From Diplolepis rosae (taxonomy: Eukaryota; Arthropoda; Insecta; Hymenoptera; Diplolepididae): a DNA stretch of 64,000 bases. Location: the NCBI GenBank assembly GCA_030998225.1, contig JAPYXD010000598.1:291604-355603 (forward strand), written 5' to 3'. Position 1 is the stretch's first letter, and each line of letters begins with the position of its first letter. The translations under genes were made by a program, and so were the position numbers. The notes under the pieces were generated by a model. It was not told the DNA's origin. It saw only the letters and a program-made list of their open reading frames with translations, and did not search any database. This document shows positions 48,001 through 61,160 of the stretch, in pieces.

Positions 48001-51000
48001 TAATAAAAAATTTTAACTTTCTCGAATATCACCTTTAACGCAACCTTTTTTTATCGAAAAAAGTGTCTTGAACATAAGCATTCATCGTCTCTGGAATATA
48101 AAGGGTGTTAAGAACTTTCGGAAATAATAAAAAAACCATCCCTATTAATAAAAAATCCAAACTTTCTCGAATTTCACCTTTGACGCAACCTTTTTTTATC
48201 GCAAAAAGTGTCTGAAGCATAAGCATTTATTACCCCCGAAATATTAAGGGTGGTAAGAACTCTCGGAAATAATAAAAAAAACCATCCCTATTAATAAAAA
48301 ATCCAAACTTTCTCGAATATCACCTTTAACGCAACCTTTTTTTATCGAAAAAAGTGTCTGCAGCATAAGCATTTATTACCCCCGAAATATTAAGGGTGGT
48401 AAGAACTCTCGGAAATAATGAAAAAACCACCCCTATTAATAAAAAAATCCAAACGTTCTCAAATTTCACATTTAACGCAACCTTTTTCTATCGCAAAAAG
48501 TGTCTGAAGCATAAGCATTTATTACCCACGAAATATTAAGGGTGGTAAGAACTCTCGGCAATAATGAAAAAACCAACCCTATTAATAAAGAAATCCAAAC
48601 TTTCTGGAATTTCACCTTTAACGCAACCTTTTTTTATTGAAAAAAGTGTCTGAAGCATAAGAATTTATTACCCCCCGAAATATTAAGGATGGTGAGAACT
48701 CTCGGAAATAATAAAAAAAACCATCCCTATTAATAAAAAATCCAAACTTTCTCGAATTTCACCTTTAACGCAACCTTTATTTATCAAAGACAGTGTCTTG
48801 AGCATAAGTATTCATCGTCTCTGGAATATAAAGGGTGTTAAGAACTTTCGGAAATAATAAAAAAACCACCCCAATTAATAAAAAAATCCAAACTTTCCCG
48901 AAATTCACCTTTAACGCAACCTTTTCTTATCGCAAAAAGTGACTGAAGCATAAGCATTTATTACCCCCGAAATATTAAGGGTGGTAATAACTCTCGGAAA
49001 TAATGAAAAAACCACCCCTATTAATAAAGAAATCCAAACTTTCTCGAATTTCACCTTTAACGCAACCTTTTTTTATTGAAAGAAGTGTCTGAAGCATAAG
49101 AATTTATTACCCCCCGAAATATTAAGGATGGTGAAAACTCTCGGAAATAATAAAAAAATCACCCCTATTAATAAAAAATCATAACTTTCTCGAATATCAC
49201 CTTTAACGCACCCTTTTTTCATCGAAAAAAGTGTCTTGAACAAAAGCATTCATCGTCTCTGGAATATAAAGGGTGTTAAGAACTTTCGGAAATAATGAAA
49301 AAACCACCCCTATTAATAAAGATATCCAAACTTTCTCGAATTTCACCTTTGACGCAACCTTTTTCTATCGCAAAAAGTGTCTGAAGCATAAGCATTTATT
49401 ACCCCCGAAATATTAAGGATGGTGAGAACTCTCGGAAATAATAAAAAAACCACCCCTATTAATAAAGGAATCCAAACTTTCTCGAATTTCACCTTTAACG
49501 CAACCTTTTTTATTGAAAAAAGTGTCTGCAGCATAAGCATTTATTACACCCCTAAATATTAAGGGTGGTAAGAACTCTCGGAAATAATAAAAAAACCACC
49601 CCTATTAATAAAAAATCCAAACTTTCTCGAATTTCACCTTTAACGCAACCTTTTTTTATCAAAGACAGTGTCTTGAACATAAGCATTCATCGTCTCTGGA
49701 ATATAAAGGGTGGTAAGAACTTTCGGAAATTATAAAAAAACCACCCCTATTAATAAAAAAATCCAAACTTTCCCGAAATTCACCTTTAACGCAACCTTTT
49801 CTTATCGCAAAAAGTGTCTGCAGCATAAGCATTTATTACCCCCGAAATATTAAGGGTGGTAATAACTCTCGGAAATAATGAAAAAACCACCCCTATTAAT
49901 AAAGAAATCCAAACTTTCTCGAATTTCACCTTTAACGCAACCTTTTTTTATTGAAAGAAGTGTCTGAAGCATAAGAATTTATTACCCCCCGAAATATTAA
50001 GGATGGTGAAAACTCTCGGAAATAATAAAAAAATCACCCCTATTAATAAAAAATCATAACTTTCTCGAATATCACCTTTAACGCAACCTTTTTTTATCGA
50101 AAAAAGTGTCTTGAACATAAGCATTCATCGTCTCTGGAATATAAAGGGTGGTAATAACTCTCGGAAATAATGAAAAAACCACCCCTATTAATAAAAAATC
50201 CAAACTTTCTCGAATATCACCTTTAACGCAACCTTTTTTTATCGAAAAAATTGTCTGGAACATAAGCATTCATCGTCTCTGGAATATAAAGGGTGGTAAG
50301 AACTTTCGGAAATAATAAAAAAACCACCCCTATTAATAAAAAATCCAAACATTATCGAATTTCACGTTTAACGCAACCTTTTTTTATCGAAAAAAGTGTC
50401 TGCAGCATAAGCATTTATTACCCACGAAATATTAAGGGTGGTAAGAACTCTCGGAAATAATAAAAAAAACCATCCCTATTAATAAAAAATCCAAACTTTC
50501 TCGAATTTCACCTTTAACGCAACCTTTTTTTATCGAAAAAAGTATCTTGAACATAAGCATTCATCGTCTCTGGAATATAAAGGGTGTTAAGAACTTTCGG
50601 AAATAATAAAAAAACCACCCCAATTAATAAAAAAATCCAAACTTTCTCGAATTTCACCTTTAACGCAACCTTTTTTTATCGCAAAAAGTGTCTGAAGCAT
50701 AAGCATTTATTACCCCCGAAATATTAAGGGTGGTAAGAACTCTCGGAAATAATGAAGAAACCACCCCTATTAATAAAGAAATCCAAACTTTCTCGAATTT
50801 CACCTTTAACGCAACCTTTTTTTATCGAAAAAAGTGTCTTGAACATAAGCATTCATCGTCTCTGGAATATAAAGGGTGTTAAGAACTTTCGGAAATAATA
50901 AAAAAACCACCCCAATTAATAAAAAAATCCAAACTTTCTCGAATTTCACCTTTAACGCAACCTTTTTTTATCGCAAAAAGTGTCTGAAGCATAAGCATTT

Positions 51001-54000
51001 ATTACCCCCGAAATATTAAGGGTGGTAAGAACTCTCGGAAATAATAAAAAAACCACCCCTATTAATAAAAAAATCCAAACTTTCTCGAATTTCACCTTTA
51101 ACGCAACCTTTTTTTATTGAAAAAAGTGTCTGAAGCATAAGAATTTATTACCCACGAAATATTAAGGGTGGTAAGAACTCTCGGAAATAATGAAAAAACC
51201 ACCCCTATTAATAAAGGAATCCAAACTTTCTCGAATTTCACCTTTAACGCAACCTTTAGTTAGTGAAAAAAGTGTCTTGAACATAAGCATTCATCGTCTC
51301 TGGAATATAAAGGGTGGTAAGAACTTTCGGAAATAATAAAAAAACCACCCCTATTAATAAAAAAATCCAACCATTCTCGAATTTCACCTTTGACGCAACC
51401 TTTTTTTATCGCAAAAAGTGTCTGCAGCATAAGCATTTATTACCCCCGAAATATTAAGGATGGTGAGAACTCTCGGAAATAATAAAAAAAATCACCCCTA
51501 TTAATAAAAAATCCAAACTTTCTCGAATTTCACCTTTAACGCAACCTTTATTTATCAAAGACAGTGTCTTGAGCATAAGAATTTAATAACCCCCTAAAAA
51601 TTAAGGATGGTAAGAATTCTCCGAAATAATAAAAAAACCACGCATATTAATAAAAAATCCAAACTTTCTCGAATATCACCTTTAACGCAACCTTTTTTTA
51701 TCGAAAAAAGTGTCTTGAACATAAGCATTCATCGTCTCTGGAATATAAAGGGTGGTAAGAACTTTCGGAAATAATAAAAAAACCACCCCTACAAATAAAA
51801 AAATCCAAACTTTCTCGAATTTCACCTTTAACGCAACCTTTTTTCATCGCAAAAAGTGTCTGAAGCATAAGCATTTATTACCCCCGAAATATTAAGGGTG
51901 GTAAGAACTCTCGGAAATAATAAAAAAAACCATCCCTATTAATAAAAAATCCAAACTTTCTCGAATATCACCTTTAACGCAACCTTTTTTTATCGAAAAA
52001 AGTGTCTGAAGCATAAGCATTTATTACCCCCGAAATATTAAGGGTGGTAAGAACTCTCGGAAATAATAAAAAAACCACCCCTATTAATAAAAAAATCCAA
52101 CCATTCTCGAATTTCACCTTTGACGCAACCTTTTTTTATCGCAAAAAGTGTCTGAAGCATAAGCATTTATTACCCCCGAAATATTAAGGGTGGTAAGAAC
52201 TCTCGGAAATAATGAAAAAACCACCCCTATTAATAAAGGAATCCAAACTTTCTCGAATTTCACCTTTAACGCAACCTTTTTTTATTGAAAAAAGTGTCTG
52301 AAGCATAAGAATTTATTACCCCCCTAAATATTAAGGATGGTGAGAACTCTCGGAAATAATAAAAAAACCACCCCTATAAATAAAAAAATCAAAACTTTCT
52401 CGAATTTCACCTTTAACGCAACCTTTTTTATCAAAGACAGTGTCTTGAACATAAGTATTCATCGTCTCTGGAATATAAAGGGTGTTAAGAACTTTCGGAA
52501 ATAATAAAAAAACCACCCCAATTAATAAAAAAATCCAAACTTTCTCGAATTTCACCTTTGACGCAACCTTTTTTTATCGCAAAAAGTGTCTGCAGCATAA
52601 GCATTTATTACCCCCGAAATATTAAGGATGGTGAGAACTCTCGGAAATAATAAAAAAATCACCCCTATTAATAAAAAATCATAACTTTCTCGAATATCAC
52701 CTTTAACGCAACCTTTTTTTATCGAAAAAAGTGTCTTGAACATAAGCATTCATCGTCTCTGGAATATAAAGGGTGTTAAGAACTTTCGGAAATAATGAAA
52801 AAACCACCCCTATTAATAAAGATATCCAAACTTTCTCGAATTTCACCTTTAACGCAACCTTTTTTTATCGAAAAAAGTATCTTGAACATAAGCATTCATC
52901 GTCTCTGGAATATAAAGGGTGTTAAGAACTTTCGGAAATAATAAAAAAACCACCCCAATTAATAAAAAAATCCAAACTTTCTCGAATTTCACCTTTAACG
53001 CAACCTTTTTTTATCGAAAAAAGTGTCTGCAGCATAAGCATTTATTACCCCCGAAATATTAAGGGTGGTAATAACTCTCGGAAATAATGAAAAAACCACC
53101 CCTATTAATAAAGAAATCCAAACTTTCTCGAATTTCACCTTTAACGCAACCTTTTTTTATCGAAAAAAGTGTCTGCAGCATAAGCATTTATTACCCCCGA
53201 AATATTAAGGATGGTGAGAACTCTCGGAAATAATAAAAAAAATCACCCCTATTAATAAAAAATCCAAACTTTCTCGAATTTCACCTTTAACGCAACCTTT
53301 TTTTATCGAAAAAAGTGTCTGGAACATAAGCATTCATCGTCTCTGGAATATAAAGGGTGGTAAGAACTTTCGGAAATAATAAAAAAACCATCCCTATTAA
53401 TAAAAAATCCAAACATTATCGAATTTCACCTTTAACGCAACATTTTTTTATCGAGAAAAGTGTCTGAAGCATAAGCATTTATTACCCACGAAATATTGAG
53501 GGTGGTAAGAACTCTCGGAAATAATGAAAAAACCACCCCTATTAATAAAGGAATCCAAACTTTCTCGAATATCACCTTTAACGCAACATTTTTTTATCGA
53601 AAAAAGTGTCTGGAACATAAGCATTCATCGTCTCTGGAATATAAAGGGTGGTAAGAACTCTCGGAAATAATGAAGAAACCACCCCTATTAATAAAGAAAT
53701 CCAAACTTTCTCGAATTTCACCTTTAACGCAACCTTTTTTTATCAAAGACAGTGTCTTGAGCATTACAATTTATGACCCCCGAAATATTAAGGGTGGTAA
53801 GAATACTCCGAAAAAATAAAAAAATCACCCCTATTAATAAAAAATCATAACTTTCTCGAATATCACCTTTAACGCAACCTTTTTTTATCGAAAAAAGTGT
53901 CTTGAACATAAGCATTCATCGTCTCTGGAATATAAAGGGTGTTAAGAACTTTCGGAAATAATAAAAAAACCACCCCAATTAATAAAAAAATCCAAACTTT

Positions 54001-55074
54001 CTCGAATTTCACCTTTAACGCAACATTTTTTTATCGCGAAAAGTGTCTGAAGCATAAGCATTTATTACCCCCGAAATATTAAGGGTGGTAAGAACTCTCG
54101 GAAATAATGAAAAAACCACCCCTATTAATAAAGGAATCCAAACTTTCTCGAATATCACCTTTAACCCAACCTTTTTTCATCGAAAAAAGTGTCTGAAGCA
54201 TAAGCATTCATTACCCCCGAAATATTAAGGATGGTGAGAACTCTCGGAAATAATAAAAAAATCACCCCTATTAATAAAAAATCATAACTTTCTCGAATTT
54301 CATCTTTAACGCAACCTTTTTTTATTGAAAAAAGTGTCTGAAGCATAAGAATTTATTACCCCCCTAAATATTAAGGATGGTGAGAACTCTCGGAAATAAT
54401 AAAAAAACCACCCCTATTAATAAAATATCCAAACTTTCTCGAATTTCACCATTAACGCAACCTTTTTTTATCGAAAAAAGTATCTTGAACAAATCCATTC
54501 ATCGTCTCTGGAATATAAAGGGTGTTAAGAACTTTCGGAAATAATAAAAAAACCACCCCAATTAATAAAAAATCCAAACTTTATTTAATTTCACCTTTAA
54601 CGCAACATTTTTTTATCGAGAAAAGTGTCTGAAGCATAAGCATTTATTACCCCCGAAATATTAAGGGTGGTAAGAACTCTCGGAAATAATGAAAAAACCA
54701 CCGCAATTAATAAAACAATCCAAACTTTCTCGAATTTCATCTTTAACGCAACCTTATTTTATCGAGCAAAGTGTCTTGAGCATAAGCATTTATTACCTTT
54801 GAAATATTAATGGTGGTAAGAACTCTCGGAAATAATAAAAAAACCACCCATATTAATAAGAAATCCAAACTTTCTCGAATTTCACCTTTAACGCAACCTT
54901 TTTTTATCAAAGACAGTGTCTTGAGCATTACAATTTATGACCCCCTAAATATTAAGGGTGGTAAGAATTCTCCGAAATAATAAAAAAAACCATCCCTATT
55001 AATATAAAATCCAAACTTTATCGAATTTCACCTTTAACGCAACATTTTTTTATCGCAAAAAGTGTCTGAAGCAT

Positions 55075-55145
55075 AAGCATTAATAACCGCCGACATATTA
55101 ACGCAGGTCAGAACTCACGGACATGAAAAAAAAAACCATCCCTAT
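55075..55145 (+). repeat. Isolated degenerate monomer
   Basis: Unit with aataaccgccgacatatta, acgcaggtcagaactcac and ggacatgaaaaaaaaaacc. About ten differences lie within 60 bases, among neighbours that match consensus closely. Confidence 0.65.
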
Positions 55146-58100
55146 TAATAAAAAATCCAAACTATCTTGAATATCACCTTTAACGCAACCTTTTTTTATC
55201 GAAAAAAGTGTCTGAAGCATAAGCATTTATTACCCCCGAAATATTAAGGATGGTGAGAACTCTCGGAAATAATAAAAAAAATCACCCCTATTAATAAAAA
55301 ATCCAAACTTTCTCGAATTTCACCTTTAACGCAACCTTTATTTATCAAAGACAGTGTCTTGAGCATAAGAATTTATTACCCCCCTAAATATTAAGGATGG
55401 TAAGAATTCTCCGAAATAATAAAAAAACCACCCCTATTAATAAAAAATCTTAACTTTCTCGAATATCACCTTTAACAAAACCTTATTTAATCGAAAAAAG
55501 TGTCTTGAGCATTACAATTTATGACCCCCTAAATATTAAGGGTGGTAAGAATTCTCCGAAATAATAAAAAAAATCATCCCTATTAATAAAAAATCCAAAC
55601 TTTATCGAATTTCACCTTTAACGCAACATTTTTTTATCGCAAAAAGTGTCTGAAGCATAAGCATTTATTACCCCCGAAATATTAAGGGTGGTAAGAACTC
55701 TCGGAAATAATAAAAAAAACCATCCCTATTAATAAAAAATCCAAACTTTCTCGAATATCACCTTTAACGCAACCTTTTTTTATTGAAAAAAGTGTCTGAA
55801 GCATAAGAATTTATTACCCCCCGAAATATTAAGGATGGTGAGAACTCTCGGAAATAATAAAAAAACCACCCCTATTAATAAAAAATCCAAACTTTCTCGA
55901 ATTTCACCTTTAACGCAACCTTTATTTATCAAAGACAGTGTCTTGAGCATAAGAATTTATTACCCCCGAAATATCAAGGGTGTTAAGAACTTTCGGAAAT
56001 AATAAACAAACCATCCCTATTAATAAAAAATCCAAACTTTCTCGAATTTCACCTTTGACGCAACCTTTTTTTATCGCAAAAAGTGTCTGCAGCATAAGCA
56101 TTTATTACCCCCGAAATATTAAGGATGGTGAGAACTCTCGGAAATAATAAAAAAAACCATCCCTATTAATAAAAAATCCAAACTTTCTCGAATATCACCT
56201 TTAACGCAACCTTTTTTTATCGAAAAAAGTGTCTGAAGCATAAGCATTTATTACCCCCGAAATATTAAGGGTGGTAAGAACTCTCGGAAATAATGAAAAA
56301 AACACCCCTATTAATAAAAAAATCCAAACTTTCTCGAATTTCACCTTTGACGCAACCTTTTTTTATCGCAAAAAGTGTCTGAAGCATAAGCATTTATTAC
56401 CCCCGAAATATTAAGGGTGGTAAGAACTCTCGGAAATAATGAAAAAACCACCCCTATTAATAAAGGAATCCAAACTTTCTCGAATTTCACCTTTAACGCA
56501 ACCTTTTTTATTGAAAAAAGTGTCTTGAGCATAAGAATTTATTACCCCCCTAAATATTAAGGATGGTGAGAACTCTCGGAAATAATAAAAAAAATCACCC
56601 CTATTAATAAAAAATCCAAACTTTCTCGAATTTCACCTTTAACGCAACCTTTTTTTATCGAAAAAAGTGTCTTGAACATAAGCATTCATCGTCTCTGGAA
56701 TATAAAGGGTGTTAAGAACTTTCGGAAATAATAAACAAACCACCCCAATTAATAAAAAAATCCAAACTTTCTCGAATTTCACCTTTGACGCAACCTTTTT
56801 TTATCGCAAAAAGTGTCTGCAGCATAAGCATTTATTACCCCCGAAATATTAAGGATGGTGAGAACTCTCGGAAATAATAAAAAAATCACCCCTATTAATA
56901 AAAAATCATAACTTTCTCGAATATCACCTTTAACGCAACCTTTTTTCATCGCAAAAAGTGTCTGAAGCATAAGCATTTATTACCTTTGAAATATTAAGGG
57001 TGGTAAGAACTCTCGGAAATAATAAAAAAACCACCCCTATTAATAAAAAATCATAACTTTCTCGAATATCACCTTTAACGCAACCTTTTTTTATCGAAAA
57101 AAGTGTCTTGAACATAAGCATTCATCGTCTCTGGAATATAAAGGGTGTTAAGAACTTTCGGAAATAATGAAAAAACCACCCCTATTAATAAAGATATCCA
57201 AACTTTCTCGAATTTCACCTTTAACGCTACCTTTTTTTATCGAAAAAAGTGTCTTTAACATAAGCATTCATCGTCTCTGGAATATAAAGGGTGTTAAGAA
57301 CTTTCGGAAATAATAAAAAAACCACCCCAATTAATAAAAAAATCCAAACTTTCTCGAATTTCACCTTTAACGCAACCTTTTTTTATCGCAAAAAGTGTCT
57401 GAAGCATAAGCATTTATTACCCCCGAAATATTAAGGGTGGTAAGAACTCTCGGAAATAATGAAAAAACCACCCCTATTAATAAAGAAATCCAAACTTTCT
57501 CGAATTTCACCTTTAACGCAACCTTTTTTTATCGCAAAAAGTGTCTGAAGCATAAGCATTTATTACCCCCGAAATATTAAGGGTGGTAAGAACTCTCGGA
57601 AATAATGAAAAAACCACCCCTATTAATAAAGGAATCCAAACTTTCTCGAATATCACCTTTAACGCAACCTTTTTTTATCGAAAAAAGTGTCTGGAACATA
57701 AGCATTCATCGTCTCTGGAATATAAAGGGTGTTAAGAACTCTCGGAAATAATAAAAAAAACCCCCCCATTAATTAAAAAATCCAAACTTTCTCGAATTTC
57801 ACCTTTAACGCAACATTTTTTTATCGCGAAAAGTGTCTGAAGCATAAGCATTTATTACCCCCGAAATATTAAGGGTGGTAAGAACTCACGGAAATAATGA
57901 AAAAACCACCCCAATTAAAAACCAATCCAAACTTTCTCGAATATCACCTTTAACGCAACCTTTTTTTATCGAAAAAAGTGTCTGGAACATGAGCATTCAT
58001 CGTCTCTGGAATATAAAGGGTGGTAAGAACTTTCGGAAATAATAAAAAAACCACCCCTTCTAATAAAAAATCCAAACTTTCTCGAATTTCACCTTTAACG

Positions 58101-58754
58101 CAACCTTTTTTTATCAAAGACAGTGTCTTGAGCATTAGAATTTATGACCTCCGAAATATTAAGGGTGGTAAGAATACTCCGAAATAATAAAAAAACCACC
58201 CCTATTAATAAAAAATTTTAACTTTCTCGAATATCACCTTTAACGCAACCTTTTTTTATCGAAAAAAGTGTCTTGAACATAAGCATTCATCGTCTCTGGA
58301 ATATAAAGGGTGTTAAGAACTTTCGGAAATAATAAAAAAACCATCCCTATTAATAAAAAATCCAAACTTTCTCGAATTTCACCTTTAACGCAACCTTTTT
58401 TTATCGAAAAAAGTGTCTGAAGCATAAGCATTTATTACCCCCGAAATATTAAGGGTGGTAAGAACTCTCGGAAATAATGAAAAAACCACCCCTATTAATA
58501 AAGGAATCCAAACTTTCTCGAATATCACCTTTAACGCAACCTTTTTTTATCGAAAAAAGTGTCTGAAGCATAAGCATTCATTACCCCCGAAATATTAAGG
58601 ATGGTAAGAACTCTCGGAAATAATGAAAAAACCACCGCAATTAATAAAACAATCCAAACTTTCTCGAATTTCATCTTTAACGCAACCTTTTTTTATTGAA
58701 AAAAGAGTCTGAAGCATAAGAATTTATTACCCCCTAAATATTAAGGATGGTGAG

Positions 58755-59020
58755 AACTCTCTGAAATTATAAATAAATTATCCCAGATTACTTAAAAATC
58801 CAAACTTTCTCGAATTTCACCTTTAACGCAACCTTTTTTTATCGAAAAAAGTGTCTTGAACATAAGCATTCATCGTCTCTGGAATATAAAGGGTGTTAAG
58901 AACTTTCGGAAATAATAAAAAAACCACCCTAATTTAAAAAAAAATCAAACCTTTATATAATTTCACATTTAAATCAAAATTTTTTTATCGATAAAAGTGT
59001 CTTAAGAATAATCATGTTTT
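58755..59020 (+). repeat. Cluster of degenerate monomers
   Basis: Two strongly changed stretches occur at 58760-58800 (aataaattatcccagatta) and 58925-59020 (tataatttcacatttaaatc, aagaataatcatgtttta). A normal unit lies between them. This is the most decayed point inside the array. Confidence 0.65.
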
Positions 59021-61015
59021 ACCCCCGAAATATTAAGGGTGGTAAGAACTCTCGGAAATAATGAAAAAACCACCGCAATTAATAAAACAATCCAAACTTT
59101 CTCGAATTTCATCTTTAACGCAACCTTATTTTATCGAGCAAAGTGTCTTGAGCATAAGCATTTATTACCTTTGAAATATTAATGGTGGTAAGAACTCTCG
59201 GAAATAATAAAAAAACCACCCATATTAATAAGAAATCCAAACTTTCTCGAATTTCACCTTTAACGCAACCTTCTTTTATCAAAGACAGTGTCTTGAGCAT
59301 TACAATTTATGACCCCCTAAATATTAAGGGTGGTAAGAATTCTCCGAAATAATAAAAAAAACCATCCCTATTAATAAAAAATCCAAACTTTATCGAATTT
59401 CACCTTTAACGCAACATTTTTTTATCGCAAAAAGTGTCTGATGCATAAGCATTTATTACCCCCGAAATATTAAGGGTGGTAAGAACTCTCGGAAATAATA
59501 AAAAAAACCATCCCTATTAATAAAAAATCCAAACTTTCTCGAATATCACCTTTAACGCAACCTTTTTTTATCGAAAAAAGTGTCTGCAGCATAAGCATTT
59601 ATTACCCCCGAAATATTAAGGATGGTGAGAACTCTCGGAAATAATAAAAAAAATCACCCCTATTAATAAAAAATCCAAACTTTCTCGAATTTCACCTTTA
59701 ACGCAACCTTTATTTATCAAAGACAGTGTCTTGAGCATAAGAATTTATTACCCCCCTAAATATTAAGGATGGTGAGAACTCTCGGAAATAATAAAAAAAC
59801 CACCCCTATTAATAAAAAATTTTAACTTTCTCGAATATCACCTTTAACGCAACCTTTTTATATCGAAAAAAGTGTCTTGAGCATTACAATTTATGACCCC
59901 CTAAATATTAAGGGTGGTAAGAATTCTCCGAAATAATAAAAAAAACCAGCCCTATTAATAAAAAAATCCAAACTTTCTCGAATTTCACCTTTAACGCAAC
60001 ATTTTTTTATCGCAAAAAGTGTCTGAAGCATAAGCATTTATTACCCCCGAAATATTAAGGGTGGTAAGAACTCTCGGAAATAATAAAAAAAACCATCCCT
60101 ATTAATAAAAAATCCAAACTTTCTCGAATATCACCTTTAACGCAACCTTTTTTTATCGAAAAAAGTGTCTGCAGCATAAGCATTTATTACCCCCGAAATA
60201 TTAAGGATGGTGAGAACTCTCGGAAATAATAAAAAAAATCACCCCTATTAATAAAAAATCAAAACTTTCTCGAATTTCACCTTTAACGCAACCTTTTTTT
60301 ATCAAAGACAGTGTCTTGAGCATTAGAATTTATGACCTCCGAAATATTAAGGGTGGTAAGAACTCTCGGAAATAATAAAAAAAACCATCCCTATTAATAA
60401 AAAATCCAAACTTTCTCGAATTTCACCTTTGACGCAACCTTTTTTTATCGCAAAAAGTGTCTGCAGCATAAGCATTTATTACCCCCGAAATATTAAGGAT
60501 GGTGAGAACTCTCGGAAATAATAAAAAAAACCATCCCTATTAATAAAAAATCCAAACTTTCTCGAATATCACCTTTAACGCAACCTTTTTTTATCGAAAA
60601 AAGTGTCTGCAGCATAAGCATTTATTACCCCCGAAATATTAAGGATGGTGAGAACTCTCGGAAATAATAAAAAAATCACCCCTATTAATAAAAAAATCCA
60701 AACTTTCTCGAATTTCACCTTTGACGCAACCTTTTTTTATCGCAAAAAGTGTCTGAAGCATAAGCATTTATTACCCCCGAAATATTAAGGGTGGTAAGAA
60801 CTCTCGGAAATAATGAAAAAACCACCCCTATTAATAAAGGAATCCAAACTTTCTCGAATTTCACCTTTAACGCAACCTTTTTTTATTGAAAAAAGTGTCT
60901 TGAGCATAAGAATTTATTACCCCCCTAAATATTAAGGATGGTGAGAACTCTCGGAAATAATAAAAAAAATCACCCCTATTAATAAAAAATCCAAACTTTC
61001 TCGAATTTCACCTTT

Positions 61016-61160
61016 AACGCAACCTTTTTTTATCGAAAAAAGTGTCTTGAACATAAGCATTCATCGTCTCTGGAATATAAAGGGTGTTAAGAACTTTCGG
61101 AAATAATAAAAAAACCATCCCTATTAATAAAAAATCCAAACTTTCTCGAATTTCACCTTT
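61016..61160 (+). repeat. Representative monomer, CATCGTC subtype
   Basis: This 145-bp unit shows the subtype marked by gtcttgaacataagcattc, then atcgtctctggaatataaag and gggtgttaagaactttcgg. Its counterparts carry ttattacccccgaaatatta (commonest), aagaatttattaccccccta with aaggatggtgag, or atcaaagacagtgtcttgag with atttatgacc. These four families, plus an acctttgaaat variant, account for nearly all units. They alternate in non-random order, which creates the higher-order patterns. Confidence 0.85.
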
